From Geofilum rubicundum JCM 15548 (GTDB taxonomy: Bacteria > Bacteroidota > Bacteroidia > Bacteroidales > Marinilabiliaceae): a stretch of DNA of 42,781 nucleotides. Under the pieces are notes generated by a model that searched no databases, was not told the DNA's origin, and was given only the letters and a program-made list of their open reading frames with translations. Within the stretch, counting starts at the first letter, position 1; every line of letters begins with the position of its first letter. Location: contig NZ_BAZW01000036.1 of assembly GCF_000974365.1 (NCBI RefSeq), positions 1-42,781 of the forward strand, read 5' to 3'. The position numbers and the translations under genes are program-made. Below are positions 8,306 to 19,543 of this stretch, piece by piece.

Positions 8306-8480
8306 TCATTGATTTCGCTGTCTTTTATGATTGCCATACGTATTCTTAACCGCATTGCGCTTAGGCCTAAATTATTTCCTTTACCATCACCTCATAAACC
8401 GCTCTCTCTTCTGTAGATTCAGCAGGCCCCAGAGTACTGCAATTACGGAGGCTGCGAGCATATAGGTGCGGTTGCGGGAT
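8306..8480 (-). repeat. Source copy of the repeated permease tail, with flank
   Basis: This stretch contains the last codons of the permease gene (8387-9130) and about 80 bp beyond its stop. It is the segment that recurs at about 315-435, 3026-3190 and 5056-5205. Downstream, on the minus strand, it retains GCGCAATGCGGTTAAGAATA and an ATGAAAAT start-like leader identical in layout to the one before the GNAT gene, here followed quickly by a stop. Confidence 0.8.
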
Positions 8481-9130
8481 ACGGACTGGTCCCATACGAG
8501 GTGGCTGGTGGTATCGGGCATGTCGAAGGGGTTGAGGAAGACGCTCCAGATGAGGGCGGAGGGGTTGTGGGTGAAGGCGCCGTGGAGGAACCAGGCGATG
8601 AGGGCCAGAAGGATGACGACAACGGCGGCGCCGTGGCCGTTGCGGATGATGGTGGAGAAGAAGAAGCCCATGGTTCCGAAAAAAGTGACGGGGATCATTA
8701 GTTGCAGGGAAAGGTGGAATATGTTGTGCTGCATCAATAGGAAATAATCCATCAGGGATAGACAGAGAATAACCCCCCAAACCATGAGCAGGATGATGAG
8801 CATGCGTACCATCCAGACTTTAAAACGGTAATTGGGAATGCTGAATAATATCTCCAGCATGCGCACGTCTTCATCGTTCTGGATGCCATAAACGGTAGGG
8901 AAGAAGATGAGGAGCAAGGCGGGGAAGAGGAGCTGATAATAGAGGGAACCCATATCGGGTATGGAGGAGGAGAACAGACTGATGCCGGTGATCAGGAAGA
9001 AGAAGAGGAGACTGCCGCCCAGAAAATATATGAATTTACTGCCGAATATGACGCGTATGTTGTAGCGTATCAGGTCTGGCAGGATGCCTGCCAGAGCCTT
9101 AAGGGAGGTTGTTTTACTGGTGTTGCTCAT
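8387..9130 (-). CDS. ABC-2 type permease, last gene of the efflux operon
   Basis: The 247-residue membrane protein has about six hydrophobic segments (for example FIYFLGGSLLFFFLITGI, LLFPALLLIFFPTVYGI, AAVVVILLALIAWFL). Its gene overlaps the end of the RND-ABC fusion gene by 17 bases, so translation is probably coupled. The motif VYGIQNDEDVRMLEILFSIP is typical of ABC-2 permeases, where it leads into the second membrane helix. It probably forms the membrane half of an ABC transporter with the ATPase domain fused to the second RND pump. Its 3' end (encoding LNLQKRERFMR) is the sequence duplicated across the cassette region. Confidence 0.85.
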   Translation of the reverse strand: MSNTSKTTSLKALAGILPDLIRYNIRVIFGSKFIYFLGGSLLFFFLITGISLFSSSIPDMGSLYYQLLFPALLLIFFPTVYGIQNDEDVRMLEILFSIPNYRFKVWMVRMLIILLMVWGVILCLSLMDYFLLMQHNIFHLSLQLMIPVTFFGTMGFFFSTIIRNGHGAAVVVILLALIAWFLHGAFTHNPSALIWSVFLNPFDMPDTTSHLVWDQSVSRNRTYMLAASVIAVLWGLLNLQKRERFMR

Positions 9131-12100
9131 GATCCTGTTTTTTTAATAACCAAAGATAGGAATCTTCTAAAACGGCTTTTACTTCTATGGCGCGGTGGTC
9201 GGGCTTTTCGGAGGAAAGGCAGCGGAGTCGGACTTTATCGCCCTGCTTCATGTGATAGATGACGACAAATTGTTGGGTCATGGCTTCGACTTCCCCGGGG
9301 TTGACTTCTACCTGCCATACTTTGCCATTGGCGATGGACATCATGTTTCGGGGTTCGCCCCAATAGCGGAGGTGGCCGTCGGACATGACAGCTACCTGGT
9401 TGCAGGAACTGGAAATGTCTTCGATGATGTGGGTGGAGAATACGACAATGCGTTCCCGACTCAGCTCTACCAAGAGGTTGCGGAAACGGATGCGCTCGCG
9501 CGGGTCGAGGCCGGCAGTGGCTCATCGACTATCAATATGCGGGGCAGATGCAGCAAAATCATGGCGATGCCGATGCGCTGCTTCATGCCTCCGGAGTAGG
9601 CGCCGATTTTATGGTTACGCCGATCCCACATGTGCACGGATTCCAGAACGTACTGAACCCGCGCTTCGCGCAGGGTTTTATCCAGTATGTTTTTGAGGAT
9701 GCCCTGATAATTCAGGAAGTCCCAGGCGGTCATGTTTTCATAGGTGCCGAATTCCTGGGGCAGGTAGCCGATGAGGCCCTGAAGTTCTTCCCGGTGCAGG
9801 ATGTATCGTGACCGTTGATGAAAATTTTTCCATAGCTCTGGTCCAGTATGCCGCAAAGGGTCCGCATCACGGTGGTTTTGCCGGCTCCATTGGGACCAAG
9901 CAATCCGATCATTCCGCTGGTGAGTTCTATGGAAACGCCTTTGACTGCTTTGAAAGGGGGCTTGGAGGGCTTTGCCAAAGATATTACCATGAGCCACTTG
10001 ACCAAACGGCGGCGCAGGCCTTTCATTCTGCCGGTGATGTTTTCCGGGTTCAGCTGACCGGTACGGGTTTTCCGACTGGAGTACAGGATGGTGCCGGTGA
10101 TCAACCAAAGGACAAAGAGGGTAATGGCGCCGCCGGTGCTCTCCCAGCTTTGCAGCATCAGTACGAGAAGCATGACGGGGTAGCCCAGTCGCCATGTGTA
10201 ACGGACATATTTTAAGAGGCGCTGGTTGTTGAGGATGTGTCGGTCCGGCAACTGAATGCGGACCCAGCGTTGGTGCCAAGTGTTGAAATAGCTGCTGAGA
10301 ACATTATAGTAGAGCACCCAGAAAAAGAGTTGCCAGAAACCGGTCTCGACATAAATGAAGGAGAACCAGCTAAAGAACAGGAGAAGGGGGATTTGCCAGA
10401 TGAGTCCGGCTTTGAATGCCTGGGCATTCAAAGGCTGGTCCTGTATTTTCTGACGCAGTCGCAGCCGTTGTTTCCACTCCCGTTTGAAGCGGTTGTCGCG
10501 CCCGTAAACTTTTACCAGATTGCGGATGGTGATGTGGATGCTTTGATCATCGGGAATGAGTTGGCTGTTGGCGCGTTTGAGACTGTTGAGCACAAACCAC
10601 AGGAGCCATGGCACACCGGCCATGATGAGTACGGTGGTGACGAGTTGCCAGAGCACGGACAGGGAGCTTCCCCACCAAATCCAGGTAAACAAAAGGACCC
10701 AAACGGTGATCAGGGAGATTTTAAGGGGGGTGGAGATCGACCGGATCCAATTCAGCGACTGTTCCAGTCCCAGTCCGAAAGCCGGAACCAGAACGAGGGT
10801 GAGCACAGAACTAAAGCATAGTCCGCCGATGACGGTGATGGCGAAGGGGGCACCCAGGGCGCCGACGTATTCACCTTCTCCCAGACTGAGGGGGAGCATG
10901 GCCACGATGGTGGTGCCGGCGGTAATAAGAATGGGCCGTAATCTGGCCATGCCGGCTTCCATGTAAGCGCGAACGACGGAGACGCCGGAGCGCCGCAATT
11001 GCATGGCATAATCGATGAGCAGGATGCCATTGTTGACCACCACGCCAAACAGGATTAAAAAGCCAATGAAGGAATTAAAACTCAACAGGGAATTTCCGGT
11101 AAAGAGCAAGGCCAGCATGGAGCCGATGGCGGCCAGGGGGATGGTAAAGAGCATGACTACAGGCGCGGTAAAGGACTCAAAGACCGAGGCCAAAATCATG
11201 AATATGAGCAATATGGCCATGCTGGCCAGAAAGTAATATTCTTTGGTTTTTTCCTCTTTATGCAGGGTGGCGGTAACACCTTCAACGGTTCCGGAGCTTA
11301 ACAAGAGTTCTTCTATTTCTTTCAGGGCCAGGGCTTCCAGATCGCGGGAACTTTCCACTTCTTTTTTGAGATTGAAGCGAAGGACGAGTTGTTTTTCCTG
11401 GTTGACCCGACTGTATTGCGATACACTGCTTCTCATGGCCATCCCTGAAAAGAATTCCAGCGGGACAGTTTCACCGGAGGCTGTTCGGATTTTGACTTCT
11501 TTCAGGTCATCGAGGTCGGGTGCCCGGACCGATTTCAGGGAATCTGCAAGGGGCTCGTTGTAGGTGAGCATGATCTCGTATTCCTGGTCATCGGCTTTGA
11601 AGGTTCCGCCCGAATTGGTTTGGGGCGACAGGGTGCTCAATTGGGAAGCCACCTGCATGGGCTGAACGCCATTCATGCCCATCCAGAGAGGGTTGAGTGA
11701 GAGCAGGACTTCCGGTCGTTGCCAGTTGCCTTCAATCCAAACGCCATTCAGGGTGGTGAGGTTTTCTGCCATGAGCTTCCTTAAATCATTGGCCGTATAA
11801 AGCATGTCCTGAAAATTCTCTCCGGTCACCAGCACTTTGCGTTGTTCGTCTCCAAGTCCCAGCATGGACAAGGCTCCTCCGCCACCGCCGCCACCACCAC
11901 CTCTATCGGCACTGGTGTCAAAGCTCACTGAAGCACCGGGCCAGTTGCCGGATAGTTTTTCTTCGACTTTGGATTTTACTTCTGCCAGGCTCATGTCCTG
12001 ATGGGCCATCAGGTCCTGATCCACATCAACGGTCAGCAAAGCGCGATCCTCATAAATTTGGCTGATGACATCGGCCGGTAGTTCCAGTTCCTGTAGGCGC

Positions 12101-13839
12101 TCTTCCATGGTGCGGACCAGTTCATCTGTTTTTTGGAGCGTGGCGCCTTCCCACATATCAATGTTGACTTCTACTTTGGATCTTTCGACGGGTTTGTTAC
12201 CGGCCATACTGAAGGCAAACGCAATAAAGGCCACGAGGAAAAAGATACCCAATCCGCCCAATACCAGGCGGGCCGGATGGCGCAATCCGCCTTTTAGCAG
12301 TTGCACATACATTTGAACAAAATGATTGTGCAGCGGCAGGCGTGAGAGCCGCCATGTCTCTCCGGTCTGCCGACGCAGTATGGCATGCACGATGGTGGGA
12401 ATCAATACCAGAGAAACGACCAGAGATACCAAGAGGGTGGATACAATGGAAACACTGACGTGGCGGGCTATCTCGCTCAGGACTTGATTGGAGGCAAAGA
12501 TAAAGGGGACGAATACCACAATGGTGGTGAAGGTGGCGGCGGTGACCGACCGCCAAATCTGGGCGGTGCCTTTGACCACGACGTCCTCGGCGTTGCCGCC
12601 TCGTCCGGCCATGCGGTAGATGTTCTCCATCACCACCACTCCGTTGTCGATGAGCATGCCCATGGCCAGAGCCAAACCAATTAGGGTGAGCATGTTGATG
12701 GTGATGTCGGCCGCATAGAAAAAGTTAAAAGCGCCGAAAACCGAAACCGGCATGGCCAGCATCACCACAGCGACCAAGGGGAGGTTCGACAGAAAAATCC
12801 ACAGCATAAAAATGGCCAGGAGGCCACCAATCAATGCCAGTTGGATGATTTGATCGATATTGCTTTCAATTTCTTCGGCACTGTTGAATTGGATGTCAAG
12901 GGCGATGCCCTTGGCCTCAAAATCGGCGTTGATGCGTTCTATTTCATCTTTCACTTTATCCGAAAGATCGATGAGGTTCACCTGTGATTCGCGCACCAGT
13001 GAGAGGGTGACCACATCCAGTCCGTTGACCCGGCTGTGGGAATCGGGCTCGCGCAAACCGTAACTGATTTCCCCGAGGTTGGACAGTAAAAGAGGGCCTT
13101 CCGGACGGATAACAATTTGCCCAATGTCGGCCGGCGACAAATACTCGGCGCCTGCATTGACAAAGTAACGGGTGTCGTGCGCCCTTATTTCCCCTACATA
13201 GACTTTGGACTGCTGACCCTGCCGGATTTCCTGTCGCACATCGTTCATGGTGAGTCCGTGACTTTCAACGACATTCCGGTTGAGGGTCACGGTGATGGTC
13301 TTCTGCCTTCCGCCAAAAATCTGCACGGAGGCGATACCATCCACGGCCATTAAACGGTCGTTGACTTCCTGCTCCAGCAGCGTTCTGATGCGGTTGGAAC
13401 CACCTTCTCCGCTCACCTGAATCTGCATAAATTCCGTGTTGATTTGCTCCATGTCCACACGGACCACCTCAGCCATGAACCCGTCGGGCAGGCGACTGCG
13501 GACCGCGTCCACCTGTTCGCTCAGTTTGAGATAACTGTAACGCATATCGGCCTTTTGTGCAAAATAGACCGATACCATTCCGCCACTGGCCGTTACGCGC
13601 GATTCAATTTTCTCGACTTTGTCGAGCCGACCGGCAGCTCCTTCCAGCGGAACAATGGCTTCTTGTTCCACATATTGAAGATCGCGCTCCACAGGTGCCA
13701 TCACACGAATAAAAAGGACGGGCAATTCCATGGCGGGTATCAGCTCCACGGGCAGGGAGCGGTAACTGATGACGCCCAGCATGGTGAGGGCGACAAAGAG
13801 CATACTTACAAGTACTTTTCTGCGAGTCAGCTGCCTCAT
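9114..13839 (-). CDS. RND efflux permease fused to an ABC ATPase (two frameshifts)
   Basis: The reconstructed product has about 1575 residues. Residues 1-1040 form a full RND pump, with the TM4 motif MGMLIDNGVVVMENIY (about 390-405) and the second-half counterpart VVVNNGILLIDYAMQL (about 936). More membrane helices follow (about 1047-1090). An ABC nucleotide-binding domain then starts with HITIRNLVKVYG (about 1101-1113), is interrupted by about 180-200 residues with further membrane helices, and resumes at KAVKGVSIEL with Walker A LLGPNGAGKTT (about 1312), signature YSGGMKQR and Walker B LIVDEP. One base is missing near 9806 (between INGHDT and LHREELQG) and one near 9519 (DEP to AGLDPRERIRF). 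The start overlaps the preceding RND stop as ATGA. It probably couples drug or lipid efflux to both proton flow and ATP, but that is inference. Confidence 0.85.
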
Positions 13840-16800
13840 AACGTGCTCTTTTCTTGGCGTCCGGACCGATCGAACAGTTCATAAACCGTTGGAATGACCA
13901 CGAGCGTGAGGAGCGTTGAGGTAAAGAGTCCGGCAATCACCGCAATGGCGAGTGGCGACCTTAAGGAGCACTTCTTCCAATCGACAGGGCCATCGGAAGC
14001 AGGGCCAGCATGGTGGTGAGGGAGGTCATCAGAATGGGGCGGAGACGATCCCGCGCCGCCTGCATAATGGATGCTCTTAGAGGTAGTCCTTCTATTTTAT
14101 ACTGATTGATGGCATCTACCAATATGATGGAATCATTCACGGCTATACCGCCCAGCATCACCACGCCGATGAAGGCCATCACATTAAAGGAGGTGCCCAA
14201 CAGCCAGAAGGCCAGGATGGTGCCCACTCCGGCCAGGGGGATGGTCAACAGAATGGTAAAGGGATGGATGAGCGACTCAAACTGAGCAGCCATCACCATG
14301 TAAACCAATACCACGGAAAGAATGAGCGCAAAAAATAGTTGTGAAAAGGATTCCTTACGCCGTTGTTCATCTCCGGTAACCAGGGCGCTATAACCGACGG
14401 GCAGGCCGATGGATGCCACGGAGGCTTCTGCATCCTCTACCACCTGGTCGAAGGGCTTATGACGGGTGACGTCTGCATAGATTTTCCCCACACGGCTTTG
14501 GTTGTCGCGCAGTATTTGTCCGGGTTCCCGGCCCACCACCACCTCAGCCAGTTCACTGAGCAGATAGGTCTGGTCGTTCTGAAGTATTTTAAGGGACTGC
14601 AGATCGCGAATGGACAGGTCTTCACCGGCGACCTGGATGGCTGTGCGGTCGCCATACTGTTCCAGTGAACCTGCTTCCTGCTCCTGCAAGGCGGCCTGTA
14701 CCTGTGAGATGATGCCCGGGATATCGAGGCCCAGCATGCCCGCCTTCAGGCAGTCGATGCGGATGTCTATTTCCGGGGCTTCCTCTTCGAAGGAGGTGGA
14801 CACATTCAGCAGGTCGGGCGACTGTCGCAGCCGTTCTCCGATTTCTGCCGTAAGGGATTGCAATTGGTCCATGTCTGGTCCGCGGACTTCGAGGACAAAG
14901 GGGGCGTCGTCATCACCGGCCAGTGCCTGAAGGGCGGGTTCGGTCTGGCTGTATTGTACCTCCAATCCGGGAACACCGGTAAACAGGCTGTCCAGTTGTA
15001 GCACCAGCTCTCCGGGTATAAATGCGGCGTCTTCAGAAAAGGCCAGTTTCATGAAGCCTTCATGCTCACTGCGCGTAAAGCTTTGGTCGGAGCCGGCCAC
15101 GGAGGGACCGGCATGTGAATAGATCCATTTCAGATCTTCGGGGGATAACAATTGCCGGATGGAGCGTTCCATGGAGGCCAGGGTCTCATTGGTGCGCTGC
15201 AGGCGCATGCCGGCCGGTAAAGTGATGTTTATTTCCAGCTCATCTGAGGCGGCTACGGGGAGGAAGGAGGAGCCGATCACCGGGAGCAGGGCATAACTGC
15301 CGGCCATGAGCAGGAGGGCGAGACCAAGCACCCAGACTTTATGGTTCAATGCCTTCAGCAAGAGGTTCTGATAAAATTCGGATTTCATGGGCTGACGGGT
15401 GGTGGGACGGCGCTTGTGCCGGATCAGTTTGGTGCTTAGCAGGGGAACCACCATGAGGGCCACGGCCAGAGAGCAGAAGAGACTGAAGGCCACTGTCCAC
15501 GCCTGGTCCTTAAAGAATTCTCCGGATATGCCCTGTAAATAGACGATGGGCAGAAAAACCACGACGGTGGTCAGGGTGGAGGCCATAATGGCCCCGCCGA
15601 CTTCACCTGCTCCTTCAATGGCGGCTTCTTTGACCGGCTTTCCCAATTCGAGGTGCCGGTAGATGTTTTCGAGGACAATGATGGCATTGTCCACCAGCAT
15701 TCCGGCTCCCAGAGCCAGACCGCCCAGTGTCATTAAATTGAGGGTGAGGTCGTTGAAATACATGAGGCCGAAGGTGGCCACGACCGACAGGGGAATGGCC
15801 ATGCTGACCACAAGGGTAGCTCCCCAGTTTCTTAGGAAGAGAAACAGCACCACAATGGCGAAAAAGATGCCGAGCAGAGCGCTGTCACTGACTTCAGAAA
15901 TGGAGGCCTCTATGAATTCGCCCTGATTTTCGACGATGCTCAAATGGACACCGGGATGGTTGCGGGTGAAATCATCGAGGGCATCAAACACGGCACCCAC
16001 CATTTCTACGGTGTTGTAGCGGTTCTCTTTGTAGATATAGAGTCCGAGACATTCCTGGCCATTCATGCGCACAATGCTGGAAGGCCGGCCTTCCAGCACT
16101 TCGATGTAGGCCACGTCCTTCAGGAATACCGGTGAGCCGGCCCGACCGGCGTTTGGGTTACTTCCGGCCATTTTAATGACCAGATCGTCCAGATCAGAGG
16201 GACGGGTGATGGCGCTGCTGCCTCTCACCACGAAACGCTGTCCCTTTTCCTCAATGTAACCACCGCTCACATTCTGGTTGAAGCTTTGTATGGTATTGGC
16301 CACCTGGGATAAGGTCACGCCATAGGCGAGCAGCTGTTCGGCATTGGTCTGCACCTCCACCACCAGTTCCCGCTCGCCTGCCAGGGCCACATCGGCTACG
16401 CCCTCGAGGCGTACCAGTTGGGGACGGAGGACGTTGTGGACCAGCAAGCGCAATTGATTTAGGTTTTTTCCTGAAGAGTCGGACAGCGCCAGCTGAACCA
16501 CCGGGTCGGCATTGGGATTGTACCTCGAAATGGTCAGCTCTTCTACATCGTTGCGGGTAGCATAGGGTGCCAGTACTTTTTGTAATTCCAAAAAAGCCTG
16601 GTCCATTTCATTTTGCCAGGCATAGGAAATGGTGATGCGGGCCTGGCCCGACATGATGTGGGAGCCCACATTGACCACCCCTTTTTGTCGCACGATCAAT
16701 GCCTCAATGGGCATCACGAGCTGTTTTTCGATTTCGGCAGGCGGTCGTTCGCCGGCATCAATTTCTACGAACAAGCGTGGGTTGTCGATTTCCGGCATGA

Positions 16801-16909
16801 GGTTGGTGCCCAGACGGGAAAAGGAGATAAAACCCAGCAACAGAACGGCCAGTACCAGCATGGATACGGTGACGGGGTTTTTGATGGAAAAACGGGGTAA
16901 ACTTCTCAT
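13836..16909 (-). CDS. RND efflux permease (one frameshift near its 3' end)
   Basis: The reconstructed product has 1024 residues, the usual RND length. Twelve membrane helices are expected; visible motifs are FSIKNPVTVSMLVLAVLLLG (TM1) and ALGAGMLVDNAIIVLENIY (TM4, about 395-415). As in SwrC/YerP-like pumps, the second acidic residue of the DD pair is Asn. The long frame ends with ALSIGRSAP. Adding one base at about 13961 restores LRSPLAIAVIAGLFTST and the normal end DRSGRQEKSTL. The corrected stop overlaps the next gene's ATG. It probably forms a mixed trimer or a sequential pump with the second RND protein, delivering substrate to the TolC-like channel. Confidence 0.88.
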
Positions 16910-16938
16910 TATTTTTTATTTGCAATGCTTTTCAATGG

Positions 16939-18008
16939 CTATCTTTTGTCCGCAATCTTAACCTTTGAACCATCCCTGAGTGTCTCAAAACCTTTCACTA
17001 CGACCTGCTCTCCGGCTTCAATGCCATCCACTATTTCCATGCGGTCCTTGGTTTCCAGTCCCGTTTGTACGATTCGTTTTTTGGCGGTTTCTCCTTCAAT
17101 GATGTAAACGAAGCGACCCCCCATTTGCGACAGCACACTTCGGGGGGCACCGTTAGTACGCTGTCCTTTTGTTGCACCACAATGTCCGCATTGACAAACA
17201 TGCCGGGGCGCAGCAACTGGTTATGGTTGGTGACCGACATGCGGCCTTTGAAGGAACGTGTTTCAACGTTTAATACGGGCGATAACTGGGTGACGACGCC
17301 CTCTATGGTATCTGAGGAGGCGGCATAATTGGTGATGAGGGCTTCCTGACCGGCGACTACTTTTCCAAAGGCCTGGGCAGGCAGAGTGATGTCCAAAACC
17401 AGTTGGTCGAAATCCATGATTCCTACCATTTCCTGCCCCTGCTCAATCTTAACGTCTTGCGAATAATAGGGGAGGGCAGTGATCACTCCGTTGAAGGGGG
17501 CTTTGACCGACATTTTATCCAGATTTAGCTGAGCGTTTTCATAGGTTTTGCGGGCGGTGACCAGATTTTTTTCGGCATTGACCAATTCGCGACGGGTCAC
17601 GCCCCCTTTCTCAAACAAGGCCTGGTGTTTTTCATATTCCTGTTCGGCGATTTCCAGATTGATTCTTTCTCCCTCAATGTTGGTGGTGTTACGGTAAGCC
17701 TTGTCTTCCAGTTTTATAACCACCATGCCCTTATCCACCGGGTCGCCCATTTTAAAAGGTTGTCCTGTGGCCGGGTTATTCTGCAGAAGATAAGTCCCGC
17801 TCATCTCGTTTTTCAGGGTGACGGATGCCGCCGGCATCAGATCACCGGTAACAGTCACCATTTCTCTGACCGGTCCGGCCGAAACGGTCTGGACCGTGAC
17901 ATCAACGGCCACGTCCATATTGAATCTTGAACTGCGATTCTGGCAGGCAGCCAGGACCATTAAAAATAAAGTGACAACAAGGATTGGTTTCATAATACGA
18001 TGGTTCAT
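16939..18008 (-). CDS. Membrane fusion (adaptor) lipoprotein, HlyD/AcrA family (frameshift)
   Basis: The reconstructed product has 356 residues. A signal peptide ends in the lipobox VLAAC. A lipoyl-like region follows (about 60-110, with VTGDLMPAASVTLKNEMSG), then a short coiled-coil hairpin (about 115-165), the second lipoyl half (VKAPFNGVITALPYY) and beta-barrel parts (LRPGMFVNADIVV). The frame breaks in a run of six G at 17142-17147. One extra base joins LTVPP to RSVLSQMGGRFVYIIEGE and on to the end GSKVKIADKR. I used the ATG at 18008; an ATG at 17993 is also possible. The protein links the inner-membrane pumps to the outer-membrane channel. Confidence 0.88.
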
Positions 18009-18031
18009 TAAATGATTTTCGGTCGGAGTTC

Positions 18032-19498
18032 TCAATAATACTGCATTTCAGGGACAACGCTTACGCTTGCTTCATAATCATAGAGGGTCTGTATTTTGAG
18101 GTTCAGCAATTCCAGTTTATAGCTGATGCGGGCCCGGATGAGGTCGGTTTTCTTCCCGGTCAGCTGGTTCTGATACAGATTGAGATCCATACTTGTGAGG
18201 TCTCCGTTTTTATATTTCTCAAGGTTGATAGCATACGTCAGCTCTGCATTTTCGAGGTTTTTACCGGCGATTTCAATCTGCGTCAGCAGATTGTTCAAAT
18301 TTCGGTGCAACTGGCGCACCGAGAGGGCGATCCTTATTCGTTCGTCTTCCAGATTTATTTCCCGGATGTGCTGAGCAGCTTCCACAGCTCTCTTGCGTGC
18401 TTTTTTCTCGCCCCAGTCCCACAGCGGTATTTCAAGTGAAAAGCCAATGGTTTGATTGCCGGTAGGTTGGTCAAAAACATTGACCAGCTCTTCATCTTGC
18501 CCAAACAATCCCACATCCACCCCAATGTTTCCATAAAACTCATTGGTGGCGTTGGTGCGAATCATGTCAAAGCGCCCTGTTTCAATATCAATCTGGCGTT
18601 GTCGCAATTCCAGACGGTTACCCGAAGCACGGTCCAGGGCATCGTTCAAATCCACCTGCACCGGATTAACGTTGACTTCGGCCTTCACCTGAAGGTCTTG
18701 TTCCAGATCTAAACCCAACAATTGCTTAAAGCGATCTTTAAGGTTGGCCAGTTCCACTTCCCGGTCCTGGTAATTGGACCGGCTGGTCATCCAATCGACT
18801 TCGGCCTGGAACAGCTCCTCACGGGCCACCAAACCGGCATCTACTTTGTTCTGCACAATATTCAGGCTTTCTGAGCGGTTTTCAAAATCCTCCCGCGACG
18901 TATTGAGGGCCATTTGTGCCTCATAAACCTGATAAAAGGCACTCGATACTGAACGTTCGAGACTGAGATCCTGCAAGGCGTAGTTGATTTCAGCGTTTTC
19001 AAGATTGTATTCCAGCTCCTTAAGCTCCAGTTTGGTGCGGTTGTAGGTGAAAATGGGCTGATTCAGTCGCAACGACAGCTGGTTGTTAAACACGGATGTC
19101 GGGGGCCCACTAAAAGAACTGGTGCTTTCTGAATCCTGATACGTGAGCCGGTTGGTCAGGGAGATGGTTCCATCGGTCAGCACAATGGGCTGTTGCACGG
19201 TGAATGATCCGTAACTGCTCATGCTCTCATAGTTGTACCATTCAGAAAGCGTTTCGTTGTACTGCCGGTTGTTGTGGTATTGAAAGGGGGTCAGACTCAG
19301 CCGGAAACTGGATTTAAGAGAGGCGCGTCTGGCAATCAATAATTCCCGGTTCTGTGTCAGGTTTAAGCGGGCTTTTTGAATCTCCGGACTTTCCATCCTG
19401 GCGATTTCCAGGGCATTTTTAAGGCTTAAAATTTCCTGTGCATCTGTTAGGGAGATAAAACCCCGGGAAAGGATCAGGAGGATCAATAATCTCATCAT
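18032..19498 (-). CDS. TolC-family outer membrane efflux channel
   Basis: The 488-residue product has a cleavable signal peptide (MMRLLILLILSRGFISLTDAQ). Two outer-membrane-efflux-protein repeats follow, in which long helices (for example KNALEIARMESPEIQKARLNL and VEAAQHIREINLEDERIRI) alternate with strands. The motif SLEIPLWDWGEKKARKR is typical of TolC homologues. It is intact and of normal length. It lies 45 bases after the fused permease gene and 23 bases before the adaptor gene, so it is probably part of one transcript. It would form the trimeric exit duct shared by the RND pumps. Confidence 0.92.
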   Translation of the reverse strand: MMRLLILLILSRGFISLTDAQEILSLKNALEIARMESPEIQKARLNLTQNRELLIARRASLKSSFRLSLTPFQYHNNRQYNETLSEWYNYESMSSYGSFTVQQPIVLTDGTISLTNRLTYQDSESTSSFSGPPTSVFNNQLSLRLNQPIFTYNRTKLELKELEYNLENAEINYALQDLSLERSVSSAFYQVYEAQMALNTSREDFENRSESLNIVQNKVDAGLVAREELFQAEVDWMTSRSNYQDREVELANLKDRFKQLLGLDLEQDLQVKAEVNVNPVQVDLNDALDRASGNRLELRQRQIDIETGRFDMIRTNATNEFYGNIGVDVGLFGQDEELVNVFDQPTGNQTIGFSLEIPLWDWGEKKARKRAVEAAQHIREINLEDERIRIALSVRQLHRNLNNLLTQIEIAGKNLENAELTYAINLEKYKNGDLTSMDLNLYQNQLTGKKTDLIRARISYKLELLNLKIQTLYDYEASVSVVPEMQYY

Positions 19499-19543
19499 TT
19501 GCTTAGGATTTAAGTGTATTGTTGATTGGTTTTTGCATGTCGT

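Noticed and set aside
9467-10279. A separate ABC ATPase gene
   Set aside because: It only holds the middle of the nucleotide-binding domain. Walker A lies in the preceding frame and the D-loop in the next.
9195-13884. Many long plus-strand open frames opposite the RND and ABC genes
   Set aside because: They are antisense shadows in GC-rich DNA. They show no domain, have biased composition, and overlap conserved minus-strand coding sequence.
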